This document shows, in pieces, positions 33,633-41,605 of a DNA stretch of 64,000 bases; within the stretch, counting starts at the first letter, position 1, and each line of letters starts with the position of its first letter. The position numbers were made by a program, and so were the translations under genes. Under the pieces are notes generated by a model, which searched no databases, had not been told where the DNA came from, and was given only the letters and a program-made list of their open reading frames with translations. The stretch covers positions 1 to 64,000 of the forward strand of contig CAKPLN010000001.1 in NCBI GenBank assembly GCA_934167665.1, given 5' to 3'. The DNA comes from an uncultured Bacilli bacterium (lineage in GTDB: Bacteria > Bacillota_I > Bacilli_A > RF39 > UBA660).

Positions 33633-35771
33633 ATGATGACTATAGAGGATTATGCATTAGACGTAGGCAAAACCACAGATGAAATTAAGGCCTTATGTGA
33701 TAAAATTGGAATAAAATATGAAGATGAAAATTCCACATTAAGTGAAACAGACATAATATTACTTGATAATGAACTTCAAGATGCTGAGGACTATATTACA
33801 GGTGATTTAGATATAGATTCAGATAAAGAACTTGAAGATGATATTGATGATAAAGCTGAAATGCTAGCCATGAATACTAAGTTTGACTTAGATAATGAAA
33901 CAACATTTGAAAAAGTTAAACCTAATAAAACAGCTAAAAAGACTGAAAATAAAAAAGACTTTTTAAAGGAAAGAAAGAAAATATATAAGCATCGTGAAAA
34001 ATTACAAAGTAATGAAGCTGAACAAGATAAGAATACTATTTTATACACTCAAGGTATGACAGTAACTGATTTAGCTAATTTACTAGAAGTAGCACCTATT
34101 GAAATAGTAAAAAAACTAATGGGTTTAGGAGTTATGGCTTCCTTAAATCAAACTATTGATTATGATAGTGCTGAAGTTGTTACTTCTGAATATGATAAGA
34201 TTTTAAAGAAAGCGGAAACTATAGATATTTCTAACTTTGAAAATTTTGAAATTGAAGATAAGGAAGAAGATTTAGTTACTCGTCCTCCAGTTGTAACAAT
34301 CATGGGTCACGTTGACCATGGTAAAACAACACTACTTGACTATATTAGAAAAAGTAATGTTGCTAGTGGTGAGGCTGGTGGAATTACTCAAGCTATAGGT
34401 GCTTATTCTGTTAAATATAAAGATAAAAATATTACTTTTATTGATACTCCAGGTCACGCTGCTTTTACTGAAATGCGTGCTAGAGGGGCATCTATTACTG
34501 ATATTGTTATTATTATTGTAGCAGCAGACGATGGTGTAATGCCCCAAACAAAAGAAGCAATTGATCATGCTAAAGCTGCTCATGTTCCAATCATTGTAGC
34601 AATTAATAAAATTGATAAGCCAGAAGCTAATGTTGACCGTGTATTATCAGGTTTAGTAGAAAACGGCTTAACTCCAGAAGAATGGGGCGGAGATACAATT
34701 GTTAATAGAATCTCAGCTGCAACAGGTGAAGGAATAGATGAATTATTAGAAAATATTCTTTTAGTCGCTGAAATGAATGAATATAAAGCTAATCCATCAC
34801 GTTACGCAACCGGTGCTGTAATTGAATCTAAAAAAGATAGCAAAGTAGGATCTGTTGTAACACTATTAATTCAAAATGGTACTCTACGTTTAGGAGACCC
34901 AATTGTTATTGGAACATCATTTGGTAAGGTAAGAACTTTAAAGAATGATTTAGGTCAAAATATTGTTGAAGCTAAACCATCAACTCCAGTAGAAGTAACA
35001 GGTATTTCAGAAGTACCTAGTGCTGGTGATAAGTTCATGGCTTTTGAATCAGAAAAGCAAGCTAAACAAATCGCTGAGGAGAGAAAACTACGTAATAAAG
35101 AACAAGATAGTAACTTTAGTGGTATGAGTTTAGAAGACCTATTTGGCAGAATCCAAACAGGTGTTAAAGAAATAAATGTTATCTTAAAAGCTGATGTAAA
35201 TGGTAGTTTGGAAGCTGTTAAAAACTCTCTAGAAAAGATAGATGTAGAAGGAGTAAAGGTTAGTGTTATAAGAGGTGCTGTAGGTGCTATAACTGAAAGC
35301 GATGTTGTCCTAGCTCGTGCTTCTAACGCTCTTATTATTGGCTTCAATGTTCGTGGAAATAACAAAACTATGGACACTGCTAAACAATACGGCATTTCCA
35401 TTAAAACTTATGATATTATCTACAAAGTAGTTGAAGATATGGAAGCTGCTATGAAGGGTATGCTAGATCCTGAATACGAAGAAAAAGTTACAGGAACACT
35501 TGAAGTAAGACAAATATTTAAATTCTCTAAAGTTGGTTTAATTGCTGGTTGCCATGTTATGAGTGGTACTATTAATCACAATCAAAAAGCCAGAATAATA
35601 AGAGATAATGTTGTTGTATATAACGGAAGTATAAAGTCTCTTCAACATGAAAAAGATCAAGTAAAAGAAGTTAAAAAAGATATGGATTGTGGAATTACTT
35701 TAGAAAACTGTCAAGATTACAAAGAAAAAGATATAATTGAAGTTTATGATCTTGTTGAAGTAAAAAGATAA
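33633..35771 (+). CDS. infB: Translation initiation factor IF-2
   Basis: 712 residues. An N-terminal IF2N-like domain (TIEDYALDVGKTTDEIKALCDKIG), a charged linker shorter than in many bacteria, a second IF2N (MTVTDLANLLEVAPIEIVKKLM), the GTPase domain (GHVDHGKTTLLDYIR, DTPGHAAF, NKIDK), and the C-terminal tRNA-binding domains (SLEDLFGRIQ..., CGITLENCQDYKEKDIIEVY). It recruits fMet-tRNA and joins the subunits. Two consecutive ATG codons (33633 and 33636) follow GGTGAGGTGA; either could be used. Confidence 0.96.
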   Translation: MMTIEDYALDVGKTTDEIKALCDKIGIKYEDENSTLSETDIILLDNELQDAEDYITGDLDIDSDKELEDDIDDKAEMLAMNTKFDLDNETTFEKVKPNKTAKKTENKKDFLKERKKIYKHREKLQSNEAEQDKNTILYTQGMTVTDLANLLEVAPIEIVKKLMGLGVMASLNQTIDYDSAEVVTSEYDKILKKAETIDISNFENFEIEDKEEDLVTRPPVVTIMGHVDHGKTTLLDYIRKSNVASGEAGGITQAIGAYSVKYKDKNITFIDTPGHAAFTEMRARGASITDIVIIIVAADDGVMPQTKEAIDHAKAAHVPIIVAINKIDKPEANVDRVLSGLVENGLTPEEWGGDTIVNRISAATGEGIDELLENILLVAEMNEYKANPSRYATGAVIESKKDSKVGSVVTLLIQNGTLRLGDPIVIGTSFGKVRTLKNDLGQNIVEAKPSTPVEVTGISEVPSAGDKFMAFESEKQAKQIAEERKLRNKEQDSNFSGMSLEDLFGRIQTGVKEINVILKADVNGSLEAVKNSLEKIDVEGVKVSVIRGAVGAITESDVVLARASNALIIGFNVRGNNKTMDTAKQYGISIKTYDIIYKVVEDMEAAMKGMLDPEYEEKVTGTLEVRQIFKFSKVGLIAGCHVMSGTINHNQKARIIRDNVVVYNGSIKSLQHEKDQVKEVKKDMDCGITLENCQDYKEKDIIEVYDLVEVKR

Positions 35772-35807
35772 TAAAGTACTTTCTACTAAATAAAGGAGGT
35801 ATCTTAC

Positions 35808-36161
35808 GTGGCAAAGAATATAAAAATAGAAAGACTAAATCATGCCTTTCAAGAAGAAATAAGTATGATTCTAATGACCGAAATAAAAGATGAAGATATA
35901 AGATTTGTAACCATAACAGACGTTGATACTACAACAGATTTAAGTTATGCTAAAGTCTATTTTACGGTATTAGATGATAGTAAAAGACAAACGACACTTC
36001 AAGCTCTAAATAATGCCTCTTCTTTTATTAGAGGCAAATTATCAGAAAGAGTAGAAGTAAGACATACTCCAGAATTAAAATTTATTTATGATACATCAAT
36101 AGATTATGGTAATCGTATTGAATCAATCATTGATGATATTAATAAAAAAGAAAATAATTAA
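35808..36161 (+). CDS. rbfA: Ribosome-binding factor A
   Basis: 117 residues with the RbfA KH-like fold: IERLNHAFQEEISMILM, VTITDVDTTTDLSYAKVYFTV, and HTPELKFIYDTSIDYGNRIESII. It helps mature the 30S subunit near the 16S 5' end. GTG start after AAAGGAGGT. Last gene of the nusA operon; truB, which usually follows, is found fused elsewhere (24118-25515). Confidence 0.93.
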   Translation: MAKNIKIERLNHAFQEEISMILMTEIKDEDIRFVTITDVDTTTDLSYAKVYFTVLDDSKRQTTLQALNNASSFIRGKLSERVEVRHTPELKFIYDTSIDYGNRIESIIDDINKKENN

Positions 36162-36190
36162 AAGGCTAACTAAATAGCCTTTTAATTTTT
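36161..36190 (+). terminator. Terminator of the nusA-infB-rbfA operon
   Basis: Stem aaaggct / agccttt with an 8-nt loop, followed by taattttt. Confidence 0.75.
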
Positions 36191-36247
36191 CTCTTCTCTA
36201 AATAAAATTTTTATGATAGAATAGTATCAGAATAGAGGGTGTTTATT

Positions 36248-36814
36248 ATGAGTAAAAGAGGAAGAAAAGCATATGATGATAGTTGGATGTATATCTTACT
36301 ACTAACAACTTTAACAATTCTGTTATATTCACTAAGTACATATGTGTTTAAAATTAAAGGAGTAAGTCTGTCATATTCAGTAATTGGCATACCATTAGAA
36401 TTATTTATTGCTAATTACATAACTAAAAAATATAATTATGCTAAAACAGTAACAGCCATATCTATATCTGGTGTATCAATGATTTTATTTATTCTTATAA
36501 TGAATTTTGCTTTAGGTAAACCAACTATATTATCAGCTATGAGTGGTGAATTTTGTGGATATGTAATAAGTCAATTTGCTAATCTAATGATTTATTATTT
36601 TATTCTTCAAAATACATCTTTTAAACCAATATTAATATTCCTATCATATATATTCTCACTTATTGCTTTTTATATGGTTTATACCTTAATAAATTTAAAT
36701 GTTGTTATAACAGATAGTTACTGGAATGCTTATTTTATAAGTTTATTAATTCAAACTATAATTTGTATAATATTAACTGCAATAGACACTAAGCTAATTA
36801 AAAGAGGAAGATAA
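36248..36814 (+). CDS. VUT-family membrane protein (queuosine-precursor-transporter-like)
   Basis: 188 residues, six membrane helices. The segment MSGEFCGYVISQFANLMIYYFI corresponds to the conserved SLxAYxxSQxxDvxxF of YhhQ/VUT transporters, and YSVIGIPLELFIANYITKKY to the early E-x-Y helix region, but the acidic residues usually found there are partly replaced. Transport of preQ0/preQ1 is therefore a family guess. ATG 36248 is preceded by GAGGGTG; an in-frame GTG at 36239 overlaps that site. Monocistronic. Confidence 0.6.
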   Translation: MSKRGRKAYDDSWMYILLLTTLTILLYSLSTYVFKIKGVSLSYSVIGIPLELFIANYITKKYNYAKTVTAISISGVSMILFILIMNFALGKPTILSAMSGEFCGYVISQFANLMIYYFILQNTSFKPILIFLSYIFSLIAFYMVYTLINLNVVITDSYWNAYFISLLIQTIICIILTAIDTKLIKRGR

Positions 36815-36830
36815 TCTTCCTCTTTCTTTA
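36803..36830. terminator. Bidirectional terminator
   Basis: 9-bp stem agaggaaga / tcttcctct with loop taa, then ttcttta. The stop codon of the VUT-like gene is in the hairpin. Confidence 0.8.
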
Positions 36831-36832
36831 TT

Positions 36833-37513
36833 CTATGCTAATATTGATATAAGAATTAATATGGTGTTATGTAAAATATGAGCAAGTATTGAAGTATATA
36901 TTGAATCAGTATCATAATACATATAAGCAAAAGCCATTCCTAGTAGAGTGTATGGAATAATAAAAATCATCTCTATTAATGAAGTAGCAACCAAAACATG
37001 CATAAATCCAAATACCAAACTAGATGTTAAAATAAATGCCCATTTTCCTTTAATAGTATCTCTAAATGTCTTTCTAAACACAAGTTCTTCAATAATAGGA
37101 GCAATAACACCCGCATTTAATAACATAACTAAAGGAAAATCTGTAATCATACCTTGCACCAATTGCTCATTTTCTGCTTGCCCAAGCTTGAATAGAGTAT
37201 TTATTAATATATTAGATATCATCATTCCCATAAGTCCTAAAAACCAATACTTAATACAAGAATCCATCGATTTATCAAAACTATTTTTAAATTTCTTCCA
37301 TTCAATTCTAAGATCTAATCTATAAATAAAGAATAATATAAGTAATAAAATTAAATTAGAAAAACAACTAAGAAGAATTTGAATCTGTGGTGTTATATTT
37401 TTAATATTAAATAAAACAATTGGTATATTCTGTAAAATATAACTATACCTAAATAACAAGAAAATTGAAATAAGCTTTAAAAAACGTTTTGTTGTATCTT
37501 TACTAAATTTCAT
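36833..37513 (-). CDS. CPBP-family intramembrane protease
   Basis: 226 residues, about seven membrane helices. CPBP/Abi (Rce1-like) motifs are present: the glutamate pair and Arg in APIIEELVFRKTF, the FGFMHV histidine, and HILHN near the C-terminus. Members cleave membrane peptides or lipidated substrates; some are bacteriocin-immunity or regulatory proteases. ATG 37513 follows GTGGTGAT; an earlier in-frame start at 37540 (MWYLYSGDD) would sit upstream of the ribosome site. Confidence 0.82.
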   Translation of the reverse strand: MKFSKDTTKRFLKLISIFLLFRYSYILQNIPIVLFNIKNITPQIQILLSCFSNLILLLILFFIYRLDLRIEWKKFKNSFDKSMDSCIKYWFLGLMGMMISNILINTLFKLGQAENEQLVQGMITDFPLVMLLNAGVIAPIIEELVFRKTFRDTIKGKWAFILTSSLVFGFMHVLVATSLIEMIFIIPYTLLGMAFAYMYYDTDSIYTSILAHILHNTILILISILA

Positions 37514-37626
37514 ATCATCACCACTATAAAGATACCACAAAAGTAAAAAAAATAAAAGATGGAGTAATAAGGCTGTAAATTATTACTTGCATTTACTTCT
37601 ATAAATAACATTCAAAGTATAAAAAA

Positions 37627-37656
37627 TTGACAAGTTAATTACTTATTATTTATAAT
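37627..37656 (+). promoter_or_regulatory. Sigma-A promoter
   Basis: TTGACA, 18-bp spacer, TATAAT, 38 bp before the zinc-ribbon gene. Confidence 0.7.
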
Positions 37657-37693
37657 AACTTTAAAAATATATCTAAAGTAAGGAGATAAATAT

Positions 37694-37939
37694 ATGATAA
37701 AATGTGATAGATGTAATGTTGAAATGAAAGAAGATGCTGATATACATACAGATTATGTTGGTGGATATAGCTTTGATGAACAGATTTTTATTACTTATAA
37801 TGCTGGTAATATAACAACTAAAAATATATTTGGAAAAGAACAAGAAAAGGAAAAATATGAATCTAAACAAGTAAAATGTAGATTTTGTCCACAATGTGGT
37901 AAAGTAGAATTATTCATTGATTTAAATAGTGAAGAATAA
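37694..37939 (+). CDS. Small zinc-ribbon protein
   Basis: 81 residues. Two CxxC pairs (CDRCN at the N-terminus and CPQCGK near the C-terminus, with an extra Cys in CRFC) frame a beta-rich middle. They should bind one zinc. No further family assignment. AAGGAG ribosome site, own promoter. It lies before rpsO but is separated from it by the rpsO promoter. Confidence 0.65.
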   Translation: MIKCDRCNVEMKEDADIHTDYVGGYSFDEQIFITYNAGNITTKNIFGKEQEKEKYESKQVKCRFCPQCGKVELFIDLNSEE

Positions 37940-37948
37940 TAAAAACTC

Positions 37949-37977
37949 TTGCATAATCCCTAAAAACATTATATAAT
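37949..37977 (+). promoter_or_regulatory. Promoter of rpsO
   Basis: TTGCAT, 17-bp spacer, TATAAT. The roughly 75-nt leader that follows contains pairable segments (ttacc / ggtga and others) and may be an S15 autoregulatory leader; no consensus motif could be confirmed by eye. Confidence 0.65.
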
Positions 37978-38060
37978 ACAAGTACTTACCGTTACTCAGT
38001 TAGAAAAATTTCCGATTTCTTACTTAGTTATGGTGAATTATATTGAAAGGAAGTGTTAAT

Positions 38061-38330
38061 ATGGCATTAACAAAAGAAGAAAAAGCAGTAATCGTAAAAG
38101 AATTTGCTAAAAGCGAAAAAGATACAGGTTCTGCTGAAGTACAAATCGCAATTCTTACAAAAGAAATTAACGATTTAACTGAACATTTAAAAGTTCATAC
38201 TCACGATTATCATTCACGTAGAGGTCTTTTAAAGAAAGTTGGTCAACGTAGAAATATGTTACAATACTTAGCTAAGAAAGATATTCAAAGTTACCGTGAG
38301 GTTATTCAAAAATTAGGATTAAGAAAGTAG
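38061..38330 (+). CDS. rpsO: 30S ribosomal protein S15
   Basis: 89 residues, the normal length. Conserved segments: [49 protein letters not shown]. It binds the central domain of 16S rRNA. The ATG at 38061 follows AAAGGAAG; an in-frame TTG at 38043 lies upstream of it. Located directly before pnp, as in most bacteria. Confidence 0.97.
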   Translation: MALTKEEKAVIVKEFAKSEKDTGSAEVQIAILTKEINDLTEHLKVHTHDYHSRRGLLKKVGQRRNMLQYLAKKDIQSYREVIQKLGLRK

Positions 38331-38357
38331 ACACTTATTTTTAGTGTCTTTTTTTTT
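38330..38357 (+). terminator. Terminator between rpsO and pnp
   Basis: Stem gacact / agtgtc with loop tattttt, then nine Ts, starting at the last base of the rpsO stop. pnp begins 20 bp later, so pnp expression depends on readthrough or on processing. Confidence 0.85.
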
Positions 38358-38376
38358 AAAAGAGAAGAGGTAGAGA

Positions 38377-40575
38377 ATGAGTAAAAAAGTATTTGAATTA
38401 GATTTTAACGGCCGTAAGATTATTGTTGAGCATGGTGAACTTGCTAAACAAGCAGATGGTGCCGTTTTAGTTAGATATAATGATACTGTTATTTTGACAG
38501 CTGCTGTTGTTAGTAAAACAGTAAATTTATTATCTGATTTCTTTCCATTAACAGTAAATTATCAAGAAAAATTATATTCTGTTGGCAAAATACCTGGTGG
38601 TTTTATAAAACGTGAAGGTAGACCAAGTGAGGTAGCAACATTAGCTGCACGTATGATTGATCGTCCAATGCGTCCACTTTTCCCAGAAGGATTTAAGAAT
38701 GAAGTACAAATTATTTCTACTGTTTTATCAGTTGATCAAGATTGTTCCCCAGAACTAACAGCGATGTTTGCATCTTCTCTTGCTGTATCAATTTCTAAAA
38801 TTCCTTTTAATGGACCAATAGCCGGAGTAAAAGTTGGCCGTGTTGATGGACAATTAATTATCAACCCAACTCCAGAAGAATTAGAAAAATCTGACCTAGA
38901 TTTAACTGTAGCTGGTACTAAAGAAGCTATCAACATGGTAGAATCAAGTGCTAAACAAGTATCAGAAGAAGATATGCTAGAAGCTTTAATGTTTGGTCAT
39001 GAAGCAGTTAAAAAACTAATTGCTTTCCAAGAAGAAATCATTGCTGAAATTGGTGAAGAGAAGATGAGTTATGAAACTTTAACACCAGATGCTAATATGA
39101 TTGAAAGAATCAAGCTTCTCGCAACAGAGAAAATGGATAAAGCTCTTCGTATCAAAGAAAAGCTAGAAAAATATGCTGCCATTGATGCTGTAAAAGAAGA
39201 AGTAATTGACTTATACAAACAAGAAAATGAACAAACTCTTACTGATGAAGAATTAAAAGAATTATTAGTAAAGGTAAACATGGTTTTATCTGATATCGAA
39301 TATGAATTATTTAGAAGTATCGTTGTAAAAGAAAAGCAAAGAGCCGATGGTAGAAAAATGGATGAAATAAGACCTCTATCAACAGATATCGATTTACTAC
39401 CTAGAACTCATGGTTCAGCTCTTTTCACTCGTGGAGAAACCCAAGCTCTTTCTGTAACTACTCTAGGTGCACTAAATGAACATCAAATAATTGATGGCTT
39501 AGGTTTAGAAGATCAAAAGCGTTTTATGTTACATTATAACTTTCCACAATTCTCAGTTGGTGAAACAGGTAGATATGGGGCTCCAGGTAGAAGAGAAATT
39601 GGTCATGGTGCTTTAGGTGAAAAGGCTCTTGCTCAAGTTATTCCATCAGAAGAAGAATTCCCATATACAATTCGTGTTGTATCAGAAATTCTTGAATCAA
39701 ATGGTTCATCATCTCAAGCTAGTATATGTGCAGGATGTATGTCACTAATGGCTGCCGGTGTACCAATAAAGGCTCCAGTTGCCGGAATTGCGATGGGCTT
39801 AATTACGCATGGTGATGATTATACTATTCTAACAGATATCCAAGGAATGGAAGACCACTTAGGTGATATGGACTTTAAAGTTGCTGGTACTAAAGATGGT
39901 ATTACGGCTTTACAAATGGATATCAAAATTAAAGGAATTACTAAGCAAATTCTAAAAGAAGCCCTACAACAAGCTCGTGAAGCTCGTCTTAAAATTTTAA
40001 AAGTAATAACCGATCAAATTAAAGAACCACGTAAGGAAGTATCAAAATATGCTCCTAAGATGGAAACATTCACAATAAATCCAGCCAAGATAAAAGATGT
40101 TATTGGTCGTGGTGGTGAAACTATTACTAAAATTATTTGTGAAGCTTCTAATGTAACAGAAGTAACTAATGTTAATGCTGTTAAAGTAGAACTAGAAGAC
40201 GATGGTCGTGTTATAATTTATCACTCAGATCGTGATATCATTAACAAAACTCGTCAAATGATCGAAGAAATTACTAGAGAAGTAGAAGTCGGTAAAATAT
40301 ACGAAGCTAAGGTTGTAAAAATCGAAGAATTTGGTTGCTTTGTTCAATTATGGCCAGGTTGTGAAGGTTTAGTTCACATATCTCAACTTGCTCATGAAAG
40401 AGTAAATAAAGTAGAAGATGTTGTTTCATTAGGAGATGAAATTATTGTTAAAGCGTTAGGTCCTGATAAAAAAGGTCGTCAAAATTTCTCTAGAAAAGAT
40501 GCCTTACCAGCTCCAAAACAACAACCTAAAAAAGAAAAGGAAAACACTTTAGAAGAAACTAATATAGAACAATAA
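38377..40575 (+). CDS. pnp: Polyribonucleotide nucleotidyltransferase (PNPase)
   Basis: 732 residues. Two RNase PH cores (first: [13 protein letters not shown]...[12 protein letters not shown]; second: [21 protein letters not shown]...[10 protein letters not shown]), the helical linker, a KH domain ([15 protein letters not shown]) and an S1 domain ([20 protein letters not shown]). Phosphorolytic 3'-5' mRNA decay. Length and motifs are normal. ATG after AGAAGAGGT. Confidence 0.97.
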   Translation: MSKKVFELDFNGRKIIVEHGELAKQADGAVLVRYNDTVILTAAVVSKTVNLLSDFFPLTVNYQEKLYSVGKIPGGFIKREGRPSEVATLAARMIDRPMRPLFPEGFKNEVQIISTVLSVDQDCSPELTAMFASSLAVSISKIPFNGPIAGVKVGRVDGQLIINPTPEELEKSDLDLTVAGTKEAINMVESSAKQVSEEDMLEALMFGHEAVKKLIAFQEEIIAEIGEEKMSYETLTPDANMIERIKLLATEKMDKALRIKEKLEKYAAIDAVKEEVIDLYKQENEQTLTDEELKELLVKVNMVLSDIEYELFRSIVVKEKQRADGRKMDEIRPLSTDIDLLPRTHGSALFTRGETQALSVTTLGALNEHQIIDGLGLEDQKRFMLHYNFPQFSVGETGRYGAPGRREIGHGALGEKALAQVIPSEEEFPYTIRVVSEILESNGSSSQASICAGCMSLMAAGVPIKAPVAGIAMGLITHGDDYTILTDIQGMEDHLGDMDFKVAGTKDGITALQMDIKIKGITKQILKEALQQAREARLKILKVITDQIKEPRKEVSKYAPKMETFTINPAKIKDVIGRGGETITKIICEASNVTEVTNVNAVKVELEDDGRVIIYHSDRDIINKTRQMIEEITREVEVGKIYEAKVVKIEEFGCFVQLWPGCEGLVHISQLAHERVNKVEDVVSLGDEIIVKALGPDKKGRQNFSRKDALPAPKQQPKKEKENTLEETNIEQ

Positions 40576-40599
40576 GCCAATTTAAATAAGTTCAAGATA

Positions 40600-40625
40600 A
40601 AAAGTTCATTTCTGAACTTTTTTTT
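40600..40625 (+). terminator. Terminator of pnp
   Basis: 8-bp stem aaagttca / tgaacttt, loop tttc, followed by Ts. Confidence 0.85.
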
Positions 40626-40650
40626 CATATATTTAGAATAGGTGAACATT

Positions 40651-41514
40651 ATGAAATTAAAAACAATAATAAAACCCTTATCTGCCATTTTTCTATTATT
40701 ATTTAGCTTTTATTATACTAATAAAGTAGTAGATATAATTCGTGAAAAAGATCCCATTATGCAACAAATTAGATTATCAAGTGAAAAGTATAAAATTGCC
40801 TCTATTGATGCCAAAGTAGTAGGAAATAATATTATTCCAGGTAAAAATGGTCGTGAGATTGACTATAAAGAAAGTTATTCTAAAATGAAACGCTATGGTA
40901 TGTATAATGAAGCCCTAACAACATTTAAAGAAATAGAACCAGCCGTATCTGTAGATGACTACTATGATAAATTTATAGTTCAGGGTAATAGTGAAGAAAA
41001 AAAGGTTGCTTTAGTATTTAAAATTAATAATGATAATAATAACTTCCAAGAATTAATAGATACTCTAAATAAAAATAACATCAAAGCTACTTTTTTTATT
41101 GATGGACTCTTTCTAGAAAATAATACCCAAAGTATAAAAGAACTTACTGATAAATATGAATTAGAAATTTTAAATTATGATAATAAATATGATGAATTGT
41201 ATTTTACTAGTTCCTTAAACTATTTATCCTCGCTAACTAAAACAGCTCCTAAATTTTGTTATGCTGATTATGATCAAAAAGAGGTAATTGAGCTCTGTTC
41301 AAAATTAAAATTACATACTATCATTCCCACTATTAAAGTAACTTCTTCTCCTTATAAAACAGTTAAAGGTAAACTAAGTAACTCTTCTATAATATCCATT
41401 TCACCACAGAGTCAAAGTCTAAAAGAATTACCTCTAACTATCGAATACATATCTCAAAAAGGTTATACCTTTACAACTTTAGCTGAATTACTAAGTGAAA
41501 GCTTTGAAAAATAA
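40651..41514 (+). CDS. Polysaccharide-deacetylase-like membrane protein, catalytically degenerate
   Basis: 287 residues. N-terminal membrane anchor (about residues 7-23). The C-terminal 190 residues follow the NodB/polysaccharide deacetylase barrel: KVALVFKINNDN (where active enzymes have TFDDG), LIDTLNKNNIKATFFIDGLFLENN, a central segment, and a closing TIEYISQKGYTFTTLAELL. The catalytic Asp pair and the HxxxH metal site are missing, so deacetylation is unlikely. Position after pnp resembles the placement of ylxY/pdaB-type genes behind pnp in Bacillus (YlxY is itself a deacetylase-like protein), so this may be a YlxY counterpart. ATG after AATAGGTGA. Confidence 0.7.
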   Translation: MKLKTIIKPLSAIFLLLFSFYYTNKVVDIIREKDPIMQQIRLSSEKYKIASIDAKVVGNNIIPGKNGREIDYKESYSKMKRYGMYNEALTTFKEIEPAVSVDDYYDKFIVQGNSEEKKVALVFKINNDNNNFQELIDTLNKNNIKATFFIDGLFLENNTQSIKELTDKYELEILNYDNKYDELYFTSSLNYLSSLTKTAPKFCYADYDQKEVIELCSKLKLHTIIPTIKVTSSPYKTVKGKLSNSSIISISPQSQSLKELPLTIEYISQKGYTFTTLAELLSESFEK

Positions 41515-41523
41515 GCTTTTTTT
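41498..41523 (+). terminator. Rho-independent terminator overlapping the stop
   Basis: Stem aaagctt / aagcttt, 8-nt loop, followed by a T run. Confidence 0.65.
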
Positions 41524-41605
41524 ATTGCTTCCATTTCCTTTAATGTCAAGAAATTTCTTGTTTTAAATTACCCTTTATAGTATACTTATAAATAGGGTGA
41601 AGTAT

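Noticed and set aside
34955..35401. 148-residue minus-strand frame inside infB
   Set aside because: Lies entirely in the conserved IF-2 frame and has no start signals or motifs of its own.
37984..38060. Confirmed S15 autoregulatory leader RNA
   Set aside because: Some pairing is possible, but none of the published rpsO leader motifs could be recognised by eye, so it is only mentioned with the promoter.
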